From positions 59,326,861-59,390,860 of the forward strand of contig OY970828.1 of the NCBI GenBank assembly GCA_963853835.1: a stretch of DNA of 64,000 nt, given 5' to 3'. Positions within the stretch are counted from its first letter, which is position 1, and every line of letters begins with the position of its first letter. This DNA comes from Calendula officinalis (taxonomy: Eukaryota; Streptophyta; Magnoliopsida; Asterales; Asteraceae). Made by a program: the position numbers and the translations under genes. Of the stretch, positions 10,269 to 22,023 are shown piece by piece. Below the pieces are notes generated by a model that saw nothing but the letters and a program-made list of their open reading frames with translations, was not told the DNA's origin and did not search any database.

Positions 10269-11279
10269 ATGGCAGCAACAAACGCAATCGCGACAACAAG
10301 TACCAACAATCTCTCACTTCGCTCAATCCTCGATAAGGACAAGTTGACTGGGTCAAACTTTCTCAACTGGGAGTGCAATCTTCGTATTGTGCTCAGGCAT
10401 GACAGAAAGTGGTATGTCTTGGAGAGAGCAGTACCAAACACCCTTGCTGTTAATGCCAGAGCTGAAACGAGGCAAGCTTATGATAAGCATGTCAGTGATG
10501 CACTCGATGTGAGCTGTCTGATGCTCGCCACTATGAGTCCTGAGTTACAAGCAGGACTTATGGATGTGCCTGTATTTGAGATGATCCAGCAACTTAGGGA
10601 TTCATTTCAAGAGCAAGCTTGCACTGAGAGGTTTGACATCAATCGAGCCTTCAACTCTTGCAAGATGGTCAAAGGAACGCCGGTGAGTGCCCACGTCATG
10701 AAAATGAAGGGACACATAGATCACCTCGCTAGACTTGGTCACCCCATACCGTTGCAAATGGCAAAAGACACTATACTCAACTCGTTGTCTGATGACTACA
10801 AGTCCTTTGTGGTCAACTACAACATGCATAATATGGAGAAATCCATTGCTGAGCTACATTCCATGCTCAAGACAGTCGAGTTGAGTTTGGGGACCAAATC
10901 TAAGGACGTTCTCTTGATTGGTAATGGCGGTGGCGGTGGGAAGAAGAGAAAAGGGCATGGTGGTAAGGGAAAGGGTAAAACCCATCCTAACCAAGGAGTG
11001 CCAAATGGTAAAGGTGTCAAACAAAAGGTCAAGAAGGTTAAGCCTAACACTGCGAGAACCGAGAACCAGTGCTTCAAGTGTGGTGAGGCTGGGCATTGGA
11101 AAAGGAATTGTCCAAAGGGTGCAAGTGGTAGTGGAGGAAACGCAAGTTCCTCGGTTAACACAACCACACTTCTTAATCACTTTGAGATACTTGTAAAGTA
11201 TGTTACGAGTAATCTAACTTTTGCAATCGTTTATTGCAGGAGCAGATGGAAAGTGATAGTGACCGGCATGAGATGGTGA
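10269..11279 (+). CDS. gag: Copia-type GAG polyprotein with zinc knuckle
   Basis: 336 codons from ATG, with no in-frame stop. The N-terminal half has the copia gag pattern: LTGSNFLNWECNLRIVLRHD near residue 26, a SDDYKSFVV motif near 178, then a Gly/Lys-rich basic linker. The CCHC zinc knuckle CFKCGEAGHWKRNC has its metal ligands at C268, C271, H276 and C281. Such a protein forms the virus-like particle and packages element RNA. After the knuckle (about residue 300 on) the frame runs into AT-rich sequence and stops. A TTTATTGCAG acceptor-like site at 11230-11239 would extend the frame if spliced, but the intron would be only about 50 nt. There is no protease motif downstream. Confidence 0.88.
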   Translation: MAATNAIATTSTNNLSLRSILDKDKLTGSNFLNWECNLRIVLRHDRKWYVLERAVPNTLAVNARAETRQAYDKHVSDALDVSCLMLATMSPELQAGLMDVPVFEMIQQLRDSFQEQACTERFDINRAFNSCKMVKGTPVSAHVMKMKGHIDHLARLGHPIPLQMAKDTILNSLSDDYKSFVVNYNMHNMEKSIAELHSMLKTVELSLGTKSKDVLLIGNGGGGGKKRKGHGGKGKGKTHPNQGVPNGKGVKQKVKKVKPNTARTENQCFKCGEAGHWKRNCPKGASGSGGNASSSVNTTTLLNHFEILVKYVTSNLTFAIVYCRSRWKVIVTGMRW

Positions 11280-13694
11280 TGATCCCACGAACACCAAGTT
11301 TTATAATTCAGTATTTTGTGGATTCGTTTTAAACAATTTTACTTTATTGTTTGGATAATTTTATTTTTGTTAAAATAAGTTTTACTTTGGTTTTAATTAA
11401 TCTCGAATCCATGGTTGAATTATATTGTGTGCATGTGTGATAATTACACTAGTCAAGGTTTATGACTAGATTGTAAGTCAAGTTATGATTTACTTATATT
11501 TCGGGTTTTTTATATATTTGTTTGATTGATTAAATAATGTCTTGATAGCTCAAGGTATTTAGATGCTAGTAATTAGAAAGTTTTTCTAATGAAAGTATTT
11601 AAGAGTTTTATGGAAGCATAAGGTTCAAGAGTTATTGAACTTAGTTAAAACATCGTAAGTAATAGTCATTACTTATGATAGAAAGTTTTAAAGTATTAGT
11701 GTTAATATAGTACGATTATATTGGATATAATCAAGATAAACTTTAAGAGTATTATTACAAGTCTTTTATACTTGAAGTAAAGGATTTAATGAAGTCATAA
11801 TTCCCTAATAGGAATAATTGGATATTCGAATAATCCAAGTAAAATGAATTAGACATTAAATGACTCTTAAAAGGGACAAACTATATTAAAGTATTTAAGA
11901 ATTAAAGGGTATTATTGCAAGTCTTTTATACTTGTAATAAATACAATATTTAATCAAGTCATAATTCCCTAATAGGAATAATGGATATTTGACAAATCCA
12001 AGTGATGACTTTGGCATTAAATAAAGTTCTTAAAGAATACTAATGTATTTAAGAATTGGAAGTATCGTTTCAAGTGTTTTATACTTGTTAGATACGGTAA
12101 TCAATAAAGATCATAATTCCCTAAACAGGAATGTTGGATATTCACAAATCCAAAGGATGATCTTAATTATTGATAGAATTCTTAAAAGATTAAACTACAA
12201 GTTATTGACTAGGTCAAAGTAGTAGTTTAAGAGATGCTTAAGTTCCATAAAAATAAGTGGGAGCTAAGACTAACGTAATTCATTAAAGATGTTAGTGAAT
12301 TTAGTAAGTTAGTAAGACATTAACAACAAGGTTTTACCAAGTTGTTAGCCAAAGAGTTAAGAGAAATAATAGATGATCGTTAATTAGATTATTGCAAACC
12401 TAATAGCGTGATCACAAGTCTTGTGATTAAGTATTGCATATCTAATAGGTTGTTAACACTTCAGTGGATAATACAATCATTTAAGGAAATTTCTTTAACC
12501 AGTAATAATATCTACAAATCAAGTAACTAAAAGAAGCTTTAGTTACAAGGATAATTTTATGAATTCAAGAAACTAAGGAGTTAATTTCCAATCCTCCTAT
12601 GTTTACCGAATTGCATAAAAGACAAGACTAGAATACGTTCTAGATTGTTGCAAGAACAATATCTAGCAAAGGCAAAAGTAATAGTATTCCTAAATACTCG
12701 TCTTATGTCTTTAGTTTAATAGAAATGATTGGTTTAGTAATAAAGTTACAATTAAGTTTGTAAGAATCATTAAGTGATCAACACGAACGAAAGGAATAAG
12801 TAATGATCCAGTAATAATTCAGTATCTATGTCCAGTGAGGAATAGTACATGAGTTAGCATCATTTTTATTCAGACTTTGTATGTTTTATATCATCCATGA
12901 ATAAAAGTCAATTATTCAAAAAGATACAAAATCCGTGACTACTCGTCTAGGTGGGAACCTTGATAGGACGTTAACGTCATCGCGGTATTTGGTGGTAGAT
13001 TCGAAAGTTCTTCGAAGATAGCTACACAAATTTTGTGTAAACCAAATATCGGTGATATTCTGTTGGAGGCTCAACGGATATTGGATTGACCACCGTGACA
13101 ATACTTCGTGGTTGAAAAGTTCAAAAGTATTGTTCACTAGGATTGTCCTTAAGCCTGAGGTATATGGTTTAGGATACAATGACTAATGTGCTTTGGTTCA
13201 ACTCAGACAATTCTGAAATACGTTTGTCATACGAGGCGATACTGGGTACAAATGTAATTGTATTTTAAATCGAAATATAACAAGATGGTAATTGCACCTC
13301 CTCTTTATGAGAGATATTTATAGGTCCTTTGACATGATGAGAAACTGGTAAGTGCACGGCCGTGCCCAAATGAACTGATCTGTTCTTTGTCTTTTATCAC
13401 AGCAGTTTGAATCAAGAAGTCATAAAATGAATTCGAATACAAGAGTTGATAATTTCTACCATGCTCGTATTCGTTATCTCAAATATCGTGCTGCAAGGGA
13501 TAAGCCTAACATATTTGCCCTAGAAGTACAGACAGAGTGTTCTTTACTAGGAGACGCTATTAAAGAGTTTTTCATAAACTATACCTGGGTTACGTAAGCT
13601 GTTTTTATGGGTTGGTTATCTACATGGCCATCTAGAAGGCCACTGTAGCTCGTATCATTAAGACAAAGGTTACAAACTTGCACAAGTGGGAGTC
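11280..13694 (+). other. Non-coding 3' spacer of the gag-only element
   Basis: 2.4 kb where the pol genes would be expected. I see only short frames and no D-S/TG protease, integrase zinc finger, DDE or (Y/F)xDD motif. It contains a three-copy tandem repeat (11735-12200). ACAAGTGGGAG just before the 3' LTR serves as the polypurine tract. Confidence 0.75.
11735..12200 (+). repeat. Tandem repeat of about 150-165 bp, three copies
   Basis: The anchor CATAATTCCCTAA recurs at 11796, 11960 and 12112. Each is preceded by a GTCTTTTATACTTG or GTGTTTTATACTTG word and followed by GGATATT..AATCCAA. Copies are diverged by substitutions and indels. Confidence 0.8.
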
Positions 13695-14845
13695 TGAAGG
13701 AATTATGTGCACAGTTAGTCAACCTATGATGATACATCCATGCCTACAAAACACTTAAGGGTCACACCAGTGAGTGCATGTAATACGAGCAAGATAAGCA
13801 ATGATACTACGAAGAGGAATGATTCATAATAGTCATTATGAATCAGTCAAGTGTAAAGTTAAGTTTAACTTATTACTAGATTAGTTTAACTAACTAATTA
13901 ATACAAGTAGTTGTACATTTACTAGTTGAGTAAATATACAATGTGTTAATTATAGATTATCCATGATATGATTTAAAGCTATTAAATCATATAGTAATTG
14001 GATAATATTGTTGTATAAATTATATAAATGTTATTATATAATTAATTATTGAAAGTATAAATACAAGTATATAATTCGTGTATATGGGTACCGAATTATT
14101 AGTGTATTAATACTAGACATTTCATAGTTAAGTGCAACAATAATAAATTAGTTAAACTATAAGGGATGGAAGTGTAAAAGGAAAAGTTTAATTAAAGATC
14201 AAATCTTAATTAAACTAGAAGGACTTAAATGAAACTTATTCTATTATAAATAGAAGGCTTAAGGTTTCATTAAAACCTAATAATAATCATTCCCATAACA
14301 CCTCACGAAAATCACCCCTTCCTCTCTTCCTTGGCTTCGGCCGAATGCACACACAAACACAAGCCTTGTGTTCTTCGTGTTTTTTGTGTTTTTCGTGTTC
14401 TTCAATTTGAAGAACAAGTTCATTGCTTAGATCAACTAGAAGATCGCTTGATTTGTTCATCATCAGTGGATCTATCTTAAGCAATTAACAAGGTATGTTT
14501 TGAGAAACATTTTTCTCCCTTCTCCCCTCTTGGACGAATTCGACCAAAGAACCCTAGGGTTCTTTGGTTGATGGTCGAACGAACCACACAAGCAATGTGT
14601 GTGTTCGAGTTCTTCGTACAAGGTTTCTTTCTTGTTAACCTAATCTAGAACTCCAACATCCCAATCCTTTAGGGTTTAAGGATTAGGTTTAATCCCAGTT
14701 CCGCATTTAGGGATTAAATCAGCTAGTTGGCTTTAACCGGTCAAGAACAAGTTCATGTTCTTGGTCAGTCATGGTTCGAACCAAGTACACTAGGAGGTCG
14801 ACCCAAGGGGTTGATCAGTCGCATGGTGCGTAGCAAAACCCTACA
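13695..14845 (+). repeat. 3' LTR of the gag-only element
   Basis: Begins TGAAGGAATTATG and ends CCCTACA, 1151 bp. Compared with the 5' LTR it lacks a short TTAATTA-like stretch near 13982 and gains about 30 bp around 14529-14561. It is followed directly by the GCTGG target duplicate. Confidence 0.92.
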
Positions 14846-15306
14846 GCTGGGGGGTTGTGCATTGCATCACTTGGTCCATGATGTCTATTTCAATATCAAA
14901 GAGCAACACATGCAATCTGATAGAGACGTGACGACCCGGCTTTTTATTAGTTTGGAAAAGGTTTTTCGTTTTTTTTAACCCTGTCACACCCTCCTCACTC
15001 AAGCTTACTTTTACAATTTTCGACTACACCCTCATTTCATTTTACCATGTTTAGCTGAATTGCACCCCATACGACAATCCCCCTCTCAAATTTTATCTCA
15101 GCGCACCCCAATCAAGATCCCGTGATGCTTGATTATGCTCACCTAGACCTATGTACCCTTACATTTTGTCCTATATTATAGGTGGCTCCTGGGGAAGATC
15201 ATGCCGGTTATAGCAGATCATAGGAGTAATTTGAGAGTGAACTATAACGCTCATGTGCAAACAATCAGTATAAAAGATGTTACGTTTTATTAATAACATG
15301 GATTTT
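14846..15306. other. Right flank of the gag-only element, no gene
   Basis: The first 80-100 bases continue decayed ORF copy A: GGTTGTGCATTGCATCACTTG parallels GGAGTGCAAATGCTTGACTG in copy B. The rest (CACCCTCCTCACTC and similar) shows no coding potential, though its CACCCTC words resemble the upstream flank of copy B near 15940. Confidence 0.45.
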
Positions 15307-15900
15307 TCATCGGAAAATGTATGTGTTTCCGGCATAAGATGTTGCCTTTAAGATATCAAATTTAGGCACAGCAACTTGAACAATTGAGGAAATACTGGAC
15401 TCACATAGAGTATCCGTTAACACACCGTATGAATCGGTAGTCATTTGCACAACTGTTGATTCAAAAGTGTGACCTGCGTTTAGAGTTGGCGCAATTTTAG
15501 CTCTAGCAGGATTTCCACTCAATCCTCGTGAAACACCAGATTGTGATGCCACTATGAGTGTTCCGATGAATACACGAAGATTCATATTCAATAGTGTATG
15601 TGTCCTATATTGGAAATATTTGACGGTGAGATCTAGACACATTGTGCATTCAATTGAAGACGTAACCCGGGGCAAAAGGTTAATTATTTCAATACCAACA
15701 TACTCCGAATGAGCAGTCGATAGATTATGTGCTACGTCCCCTGATGAATTGAAACAAATTCCTTTTAAGAGGAATCTGAGTGGTTGGTGGTGGAGTGCAA
15801 ATGCTTGACTGAGCCAGTTAAGTCTGGTGAAACATTCAACACATGAATGAACACATTTTAGTGAGGTTTCCTGGTTTATTGACGGTTTGGTTGCACTCAA
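15307..15900 (-). pseudogene. ORF copy B, 197 codons, family unknown
   Basis: An open frame of 197 codons, minus strand, of which I recognise no domain. It is moderately hydrophobic and beta-rich in appearance, with LRVFIGTLIVASQSG and NPARAKIAPTLNAGHTFES as its most protein-like parts. A second, badly decayed copy (A) in the same orientation sits at 6300-6776 plus about 14846-14940. Conserved protein-level words between copies (PTLN.GHT) suggest both descend from a coding sequence. The frame may be only part of a longer protein, and whether it is host-, transposon- or virus-derived cannot be told from the sequence. I found no promoter or splice context. Confidence 0.45.
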
Positions 15901-16211
15901 AGGTGTATTTTCTTGATATTATCATGTTTTCACATCACTTTTCACTCACCTAAATATATACCCTAGAGTTATACCCTCACATTTACCAATCGGCTAAAAA
16001 GTATTTCCCTTGGAAGGTAAGACCGGTTTTGGCAAACCATGGGAAGGTATTATCTTTTGGAAAAAAAAATTATCGTTAAAAAAAATATTAACCGGGTATA
16101 AAAGTATTGATATAAGAAAGTTTCTCCCCCTGGAAATACTAATTCTCTCCATAGAATTAATATTTCTCTCCTTCGACAAAATAAAGAAATGAAAATAGTA
16201 GTAAAATAATA

Positions 16212-16471
16212 CTCCCTCCGTCCCTAAATAAAGTTCCCATTTTGCCTTCAAATTTTATCCCTAAATAAAGTTCCCATTTCTCAAACATAAAGGGCCCACT
16301 TAATATAATAATATTATTACCAATATTTTCACCACTATCTCTTAAAACACTTTCTCTCTCCAATCAAACCTTATATTTTAATCAAAAGTAATACCAAATA
16401 CCCCACCACTAACTATCTCCTAAAATGTTGTGCCCAACACAAATGGGAACTTTATTAAGGGACGGAGGGAG
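16212..16471. mobile_element. Stowaway-type MITE
   Basis: 260 bp bounded by CTCCCTCCGTCCC and its reverse complement, flanked by TA on both sides (16210-16211 and 16472-16473). The inverted similarity continues into TAAATAAAGTTCCCATTT. This is the Tc1/mariner Stowaway signature. Related copies lie at 50306-50570 and, decayed, at 25505-25680. Confidence 0.95.
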
Positions 16472-16606
16472 TAGTTTTTAACTACCACAATTGTATATAA
16501 GTAGTAATTTAGGTAATCAAACTAGTTGGTTTAATTTATGGTAATGGTAATAGTTAGTGGAAAATTGTGTGCTATAAACTATCTTTATGTAATTATTGTA
16601 CGTAAA

Positions 16607-18090
16607 TTTTTTTTAACAACAAAAAGAAGGCACCGGATTAAGCTTTGACATTGTCATCACCCTCCCGGAAATCTTCAACTATATTAGAAAAACTTGAGTC
16701 TAGCAAGACGCTAGACTAAAAACGAACACTACAAAGGACGACACAACCAATCCACCCATGAAATCTTAACATGACTCCGTAGGGTGAACCAAACAAAAGA
16801 GAACGACTTAATGTTCAACTAATTCCGACTTCCTCCTATTACAATCAAACAAAATGGAATTTCTAAAACTTCAAATAACCCAACAAGTAGCAAAACCAAT
16901 AACTTGATACTTAGTCCTTCGTTTGTTGATATGAGGCATCGATTCACAACACTCCCAACTATTAATCACCTTCCACACTTCTCGGGCTACGTGACAAGTA
17001 AACATAACGTGTAGTAACGATTCAACACCAACATCTCACATGGGGTATATGTTAATATAGTACATTTACCATACAATTATACTGTTCATTACAATTTGTA
17101 TGAACGGGGTTATGAAGGAAACACCGTTTTAAAAATCAGTTTTTATGATAGGCAAATAGGCAATTAGTGGGGAAGGTTTTGTGAGATTCATAGTAGGCTA
17201 AAAAAAAGGCCCACTAAGAAAAGGTCCACTTAAACGAAATGCAAACTTGCACACTTGGGTAATTGGGTTTGATTATAGCAGAAGCAGTTTTGTTTTTTCC
17301 ATTTTCAAGTTTCCAAACAATTAGATCTTTAAAATACTATATAATACAACTTATGTTAGCAAAACAAATACCAAATAGTGATTAGCTTAATAAGGCTTTT
17401 TCCTTTGAACCTCTTTGGTCACATGTTCATTTTTTGCAAACGGATTTTCATTTATTAATTTTACAATTATTATCAAGTTATTTTATAATAAAGATATTGA
17501 TTTTATTACAAATCTTTTTTATACAGAGATAACCTTTCAAATAGTTCCGCCAATCATATTAGAGCTATAATTAAGAGATAAATATATTCTAAAACTTATA
17601 TATATTAAAAACAACTAATCATTTTTGGATTGTTATGCTTAAAAATTTATATATTAACAACAATAATAATATTTAACTATAATTTTACAAGATATATTTA
17701 CACTATATTTTGAATTGTAAGAAACCATATCATTTTAACTATTATAACATAATCTTATATCATTTTATTTGTTCGTAAATATACAAATAAAAAAATTAAA
17801 TCTGATAAAAAAATGAATCATAATTTTAGTGGAAAAAAGATTACGTTTTAAAATCCGCAACAACGTGCGGGATCCACAGTACTTGTTATAGAAACAATTT
17901 CTATATATCTTCTCGAAAGATTTAACCTTGTAGGAAGCTGGTCCAAAAGAATCCTCCAAACACAAACATTGACTTTAATCGAGACATATTTACACCATAT
18001 AGATGTCGAAGACGAACCCAGAAACAAGCAATTATTTATATGTCGTCTCGCTTCACCAACCGTAAAATCACAATTAACTCCCAAATCACA
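16607..18090 (-). mobile_element. Old LINE 3' end, split by an insertion
   Basis: The T-run at 16607-16614 is the poly(A) tail seen from the plus strand. 16615-17045 matches the 3' UTR and C-terminal region of the LINE at 18279-23685 (GCAAAAAGAAGGCA / AACAAAAAGAAGGCA start, TAGACTAAAA, TTTCTAAAACTTCAAATAACCC). About 17868-18090 continues the same protein: CDFTVGEARRHINNCLFLG parallels CDFTVGGVKDVINNCIFSG, the zf-RVT region. Between them about 820 bp of foreign AT-rich DNA is inserted. No target duplication found. Confidence 0.75.
17045..17868. mobile_element. Unclassified insertion inside the old LINE
   Basis: About 820 bp of AT-rich non-coding DNA interrupts the zf-RVT part of the LINE remnant. 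It ends in CCGCAACAACGTGCGGG, a short GC-rich hairpin-like word (CCGCA..TGCGG) of the kind found at the ends of Helitron-like elements. The boundaries are good to about 10 bp. Superfamily not assigned. Confidence 0.45.
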
Positions 18091-18405
18091 ATTATTGTAC
18101 GCAATTAAAATGAGTATTTAGAAAATATCTGAAAAAATCAATTATTTACGTTAGAGAACACCAATTTAACTAATAGTAAATGGAAATCGATATTATATTT
18201 AGGGGTATTAGAGATTTCTTATTGGAAATAGATTATGTGTTTTGAAAATTGGTAATCAGTTGTTACAAAATAGGATTCTTTTTTTTTTGAACAGCAAAAA
18301 GAAGGCAACGGGTGAAGCTTCGGCATTGCCATCACCCCCCCGAGGACCTCCAAAATTTTTTATTAAAAAACGTGAGTCTAGCAAAAAGCTAGACTAAAAC
18401 AAACA

Positions 18406-21400
18406 TTACAACGGGTTAATTAACCAATCAACCCACGTAAACTTAATTCTATGGTTCCGATGTACAATCCAAGAAAACGAAACTAGTTTAATACTATGAA
18501 CTAAATCGGACCTACGCATTTTAGAGTTATCAAAAAGTACCGCATTTCTAAACCTCCAAATCATCCAACAAGTCGAAAAACCGATAGCATGCATCTTAAG
18601 TCTTGAAAAATTGGCACTTGGCAACTTAACACACTCCTGCCACCATTGCTCAAACGTCTCGCTTCCCCAATTTTGGACATTACACCAACGGTACACCGCC
18701 CTCCAAACTTCGTGCGCCAATACGCACCCAAACAGAACGTGGGAAATCGATTCCATGTTCGTGTTGCACAAAGGACGTCCAATAGACTCTATCTCCATCC
18801 CTCTTTTCGACAAATTTTGTCTCGTAGGTAATTGGTTTAACATAACCCGCCACATAAAAATGTTGACTTTAATCGGAATTTCTTTGCACCAATTAAAAGT
18901 CAAACCCGTCCCCGAAAAAATACAATTATTTATGACATCTTTGACACCGCCAACCGTAAAATCACAACTATCACCCAAATTCCAAACCACTTTATCTCTA
19001 CCTTCGGTAATATGAACATCACGGATTAAGGTAATAAGATTATCAAATTGCTCCTTTTCCCATCATGAATACTTCTTCTCCAATTAAACCACCAACCATC
19101 ATTTCTCCACCTGTCTTTAACCTTACAAAAGGTATTTAATTCTAACCGAAATAAACGATTAAAAAGAAGATAGAAAGGTACATTACCTTTCCACGTATCC
19201 ATCCAAAACTTAATAGACTCACCATTCACCAAACTATACTTTATGGCATTATAATTAACGATATTTTTTTTGTGCAAGAATTTAACGGTGGCAATTACGT
19301 TACTCCAAATACCTTTTTTAGTAGCCGGGTTATTTACAATACCGAAACCACCCTCATCTCCATGAATAGCTTGAATTAAACGACACTAAAGTGCCTCTTT
19401 TTCATTAAAAAACCTCCATCTCCAATTCACTAAAAGAGCAAGGTTTAAAGAATCGAGACTAGCAATACCCAAACCACCCTTTTCTTTTGAAGCTAAACAC
19501 GTGTTCCATTTCACCCAGCTCATTTTTCTCTCTTTTTCATTACCACCCCAAAGAAACTGAGATCTTAATTGTTCCATCTTTTTAATGACACCAACAGGGG
19601 CTCTAAAAATGGACATCCAATAAATCCCCAAACTTCCTAACACTGATTTAATCAACGTTAGCCGACCGCCAATAGAAAGCATATTTGCCTTCCATGACGA
19701 TAATTTTTTCCGCATTCTATCACAAATCACCTCCCAACTCCGTGATGTCCGAGTACCCCCGAGCCTCAAACCGAGATAGTCAAATGGCGCCTCACCTTTG
19801 GTACACCCATTTGTGACACACACAGCCTCCATTTCCTCGTCAGAAATGCCCACCCCAATTAAATTGGATTTAGACATATTGATTTTTAACCCTGATTGCC
19901 CGTAAAAAACCGCCAAAACATCAACAATCCCGTCAATATTATCTTGATTCCAATCTGAAATGAACATCACATCGTCTGCATAAAATAAGTGAGAAATATG
20001 GAAGTTTACATTACCCACCGACGCCGCACTAATTCTTCTATCAATCGCCGCTTTCTCAATCAAAACATGTAAACCCTCCATAGCTAGTATAAATAAGAAA
20101 GACGATAATGGGTCGCCTTGTCGAAGGCCCCGAAACATATTAAATTCCTCGGTAGGGCTCCCATTAACAAGAACCGAGAGACGTGGGGAAGACACACACT
20201 CTCGAATCCACCCCCGCCACCGAACACCAAAACCCATCTTCCACAAGATAAAATCAAGGTATTCCCAACTCAATGAATCATAAACCTTTTCGAAATCTAC
20301 TTTAAAAAGTAAAAGCTTCTTCTTTTTTAATTTATACCAATCCATAATTTCACTTATCATCAACGGGCCGTCAAGGATTAATCTACCTTTAATGAACGCG
20401 AATTGCTCACTACTAACCAATTTACCCACCACCTTCGCAAGTCTCATTGCAAGTAAGTTGGCAAAAATTTTATATTGGACCCCTATAAGGGATATCAGAT
20501 GGTAATCTTTAACTAGAGTGGGATTCGAGATTTTTGGAATAAGCGTGACGAACGACGCATTACACCCAACCAGTAAAACGCCTTTTACCAAGAACTCTTC
20601 AACTGATTTCAACAGGCCGTCTTTAAATAAATTTAAAAGAAAAACCATCGGGACCCGGGGCTTTATCGCTACCATAACTCCAAACGACCTCTTTTAACTC
20701 CTCCAAGGAACATGATTTTTCTAATAAAAAACCGCCGGCTTCACTAATTTGGGCGAACTGGTATTGATCAAGGCCCGTCAAACAAATATCAAAATTTTTA
20801 AACTTTTCCTTATAAAACTCCAAAAAAATGTTTTTTACCGTATTCGGATCAGTTTGCCAAACACCATCCTCCATGATGCCTTGGACCATTTGTGCTCTTC
20901 TACGGTGTTTAAGCAAGCCATGAAAAAAAGCTGAATTTTCATCTCCTTCTACATCCCATTTCAATTTAAGTTTTTGAAGCAAATCAATATTAACCCTTCT
21001 ATCGATCTCTTTCAGCTCCTCTAACCAAAGTAAACGCTGTTCGATCTCAACCGTAGAAGCACCACTCTTATCTATCTTCTTCTCAATATCTTGAATATGA
21101 TTTTTTAACCACAAATATCGAGCATCATTTGACTCCCTTTGCTCCCCATTCCATCTTCTACACTTATCTTTAATAAATTTCAATCTATTTTTAAACTTTA
21201 TAATGTTCGACCCGCCTTTGTCAACAAAATCATCATAAGCAGCCTTAACAATCTCGCCAAAATGTTTATTTTCTACCCATGAATGAGGCATCCTAAACGG
21301 CGTGGGCCCATAATCAAACACTTCTTTATGAAGTAAAATGGGATTGTGGTCTGAAATGTTGCGATCTAAATTCGTAACCCGCAATTGTGGATGGCGACAA

Positions 21401-22019
21401 ATACAGCTCTCTGAAATCAAGAATCTATCTAACTTGCTCATCTTTGTTGCTTTTTTATTCATCCAGGTAAATTTTCTGCCTCCAATGGGAAGATCAAATA
21501 AACCATTTTGATCAATAAAATGGTTAAAATACACAGCCCCTTGTGCATTAAAAATCGAGCCAAAACGTTCCGATTCTTCCCGAACTTCATTAAAATCACC
21601 AAAAATAATCATATCTCCTGAATGTGTCCGGATATAACTACGGATTTCCTCCCAAAGACTACGCCTCGCTACTACATCTTGCGGCGCATACACATTGATC
21701 AAATGAGAATTTATGCTATCACCCGCCCATTTACCCTCCACGATAACAAAATACCAACCACACTGAATATTAACTTTATTGAACACAGCCGTATCCTACA
21801 TCGAAATAATGCCACCTGACACACCTCTGGCTGAGCTGCAAGCAAAATCAAAATGGAAGTTTCCCATAACGCCTTAACCTTAAAAATATCCACTCGAGAC
21901 ATCTTAGATTCTTGCACCCCTAAGAACGTAATACCATTTTTATAGCATAACTTCTTCACCCCCTTCCTCTTTTCGATGTCTCCAATCCCATTTATATTAA
22001 TTGACAGAATTCGCATCAT
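18406..22019 (-). pseudogene. LINE ORF2: endonuclease / reverse transcriptase, frameshifted
   Basis: Starts MMRILSININGIG, the APE-endonuclease N-terminus. After a frameshift near 21880 and a TAG at 21798-21796, the endonuclease continues with IIFGDFNEV and ISDHNPILL (catalytic Asp/Asn and His region). The RT begins at DKAPGPDGF, is shifted near 20625, and shows LRQGDPLSSFLF and the catalytic FYADD (about 19970-19985). The frame breaks at 19386 and again near 19026. The last readable segment (18990-18406) is the zf-RVT domain, with CNTNMESISHVLFGCVLAHEVW. All catalytic motifs are legible but at least five lesions prevent a functional product. Confidence 0.9.
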
Positions 22020-22023
22020 TAAC

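Larger units (their letters stand above)
6777..14845 (+). mobile_element. Complete gag-only LTR retrotransposon (TR-GAG type)
   Basis: 8069-bp element with two long LTRs (6777-7894 and 13695-14845), a tRNA-Met primer site right after the 5' LTR, a GAG ORF (10269-11279) and a purine tract (ACAAGTGGGAG) before the 3' LTR. The 5-bp target duplication is perfect: GCTGG at 6772-6776 and 14846-14850. No protease, integrase, reverse transcriptase or RNase H frame is visible in the 2.4 kb on either side of gag. The GAG is copia-like, so movement would need an autonomous copia partner. LTRs differ by roughly 30 substitutions plus a 3'-LTR insertion of about 30 bp, so it is clearly older than the gypsy element at 29283. 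Confidence 0.9.

Noticed and set aside
11070..11239. A 47-52 nt intron in the gag ORF ending at TTTATTGCAG
   Set aside because: Shorter than plant introns normally are, and the frame is open without splicing; kept only as a remark.
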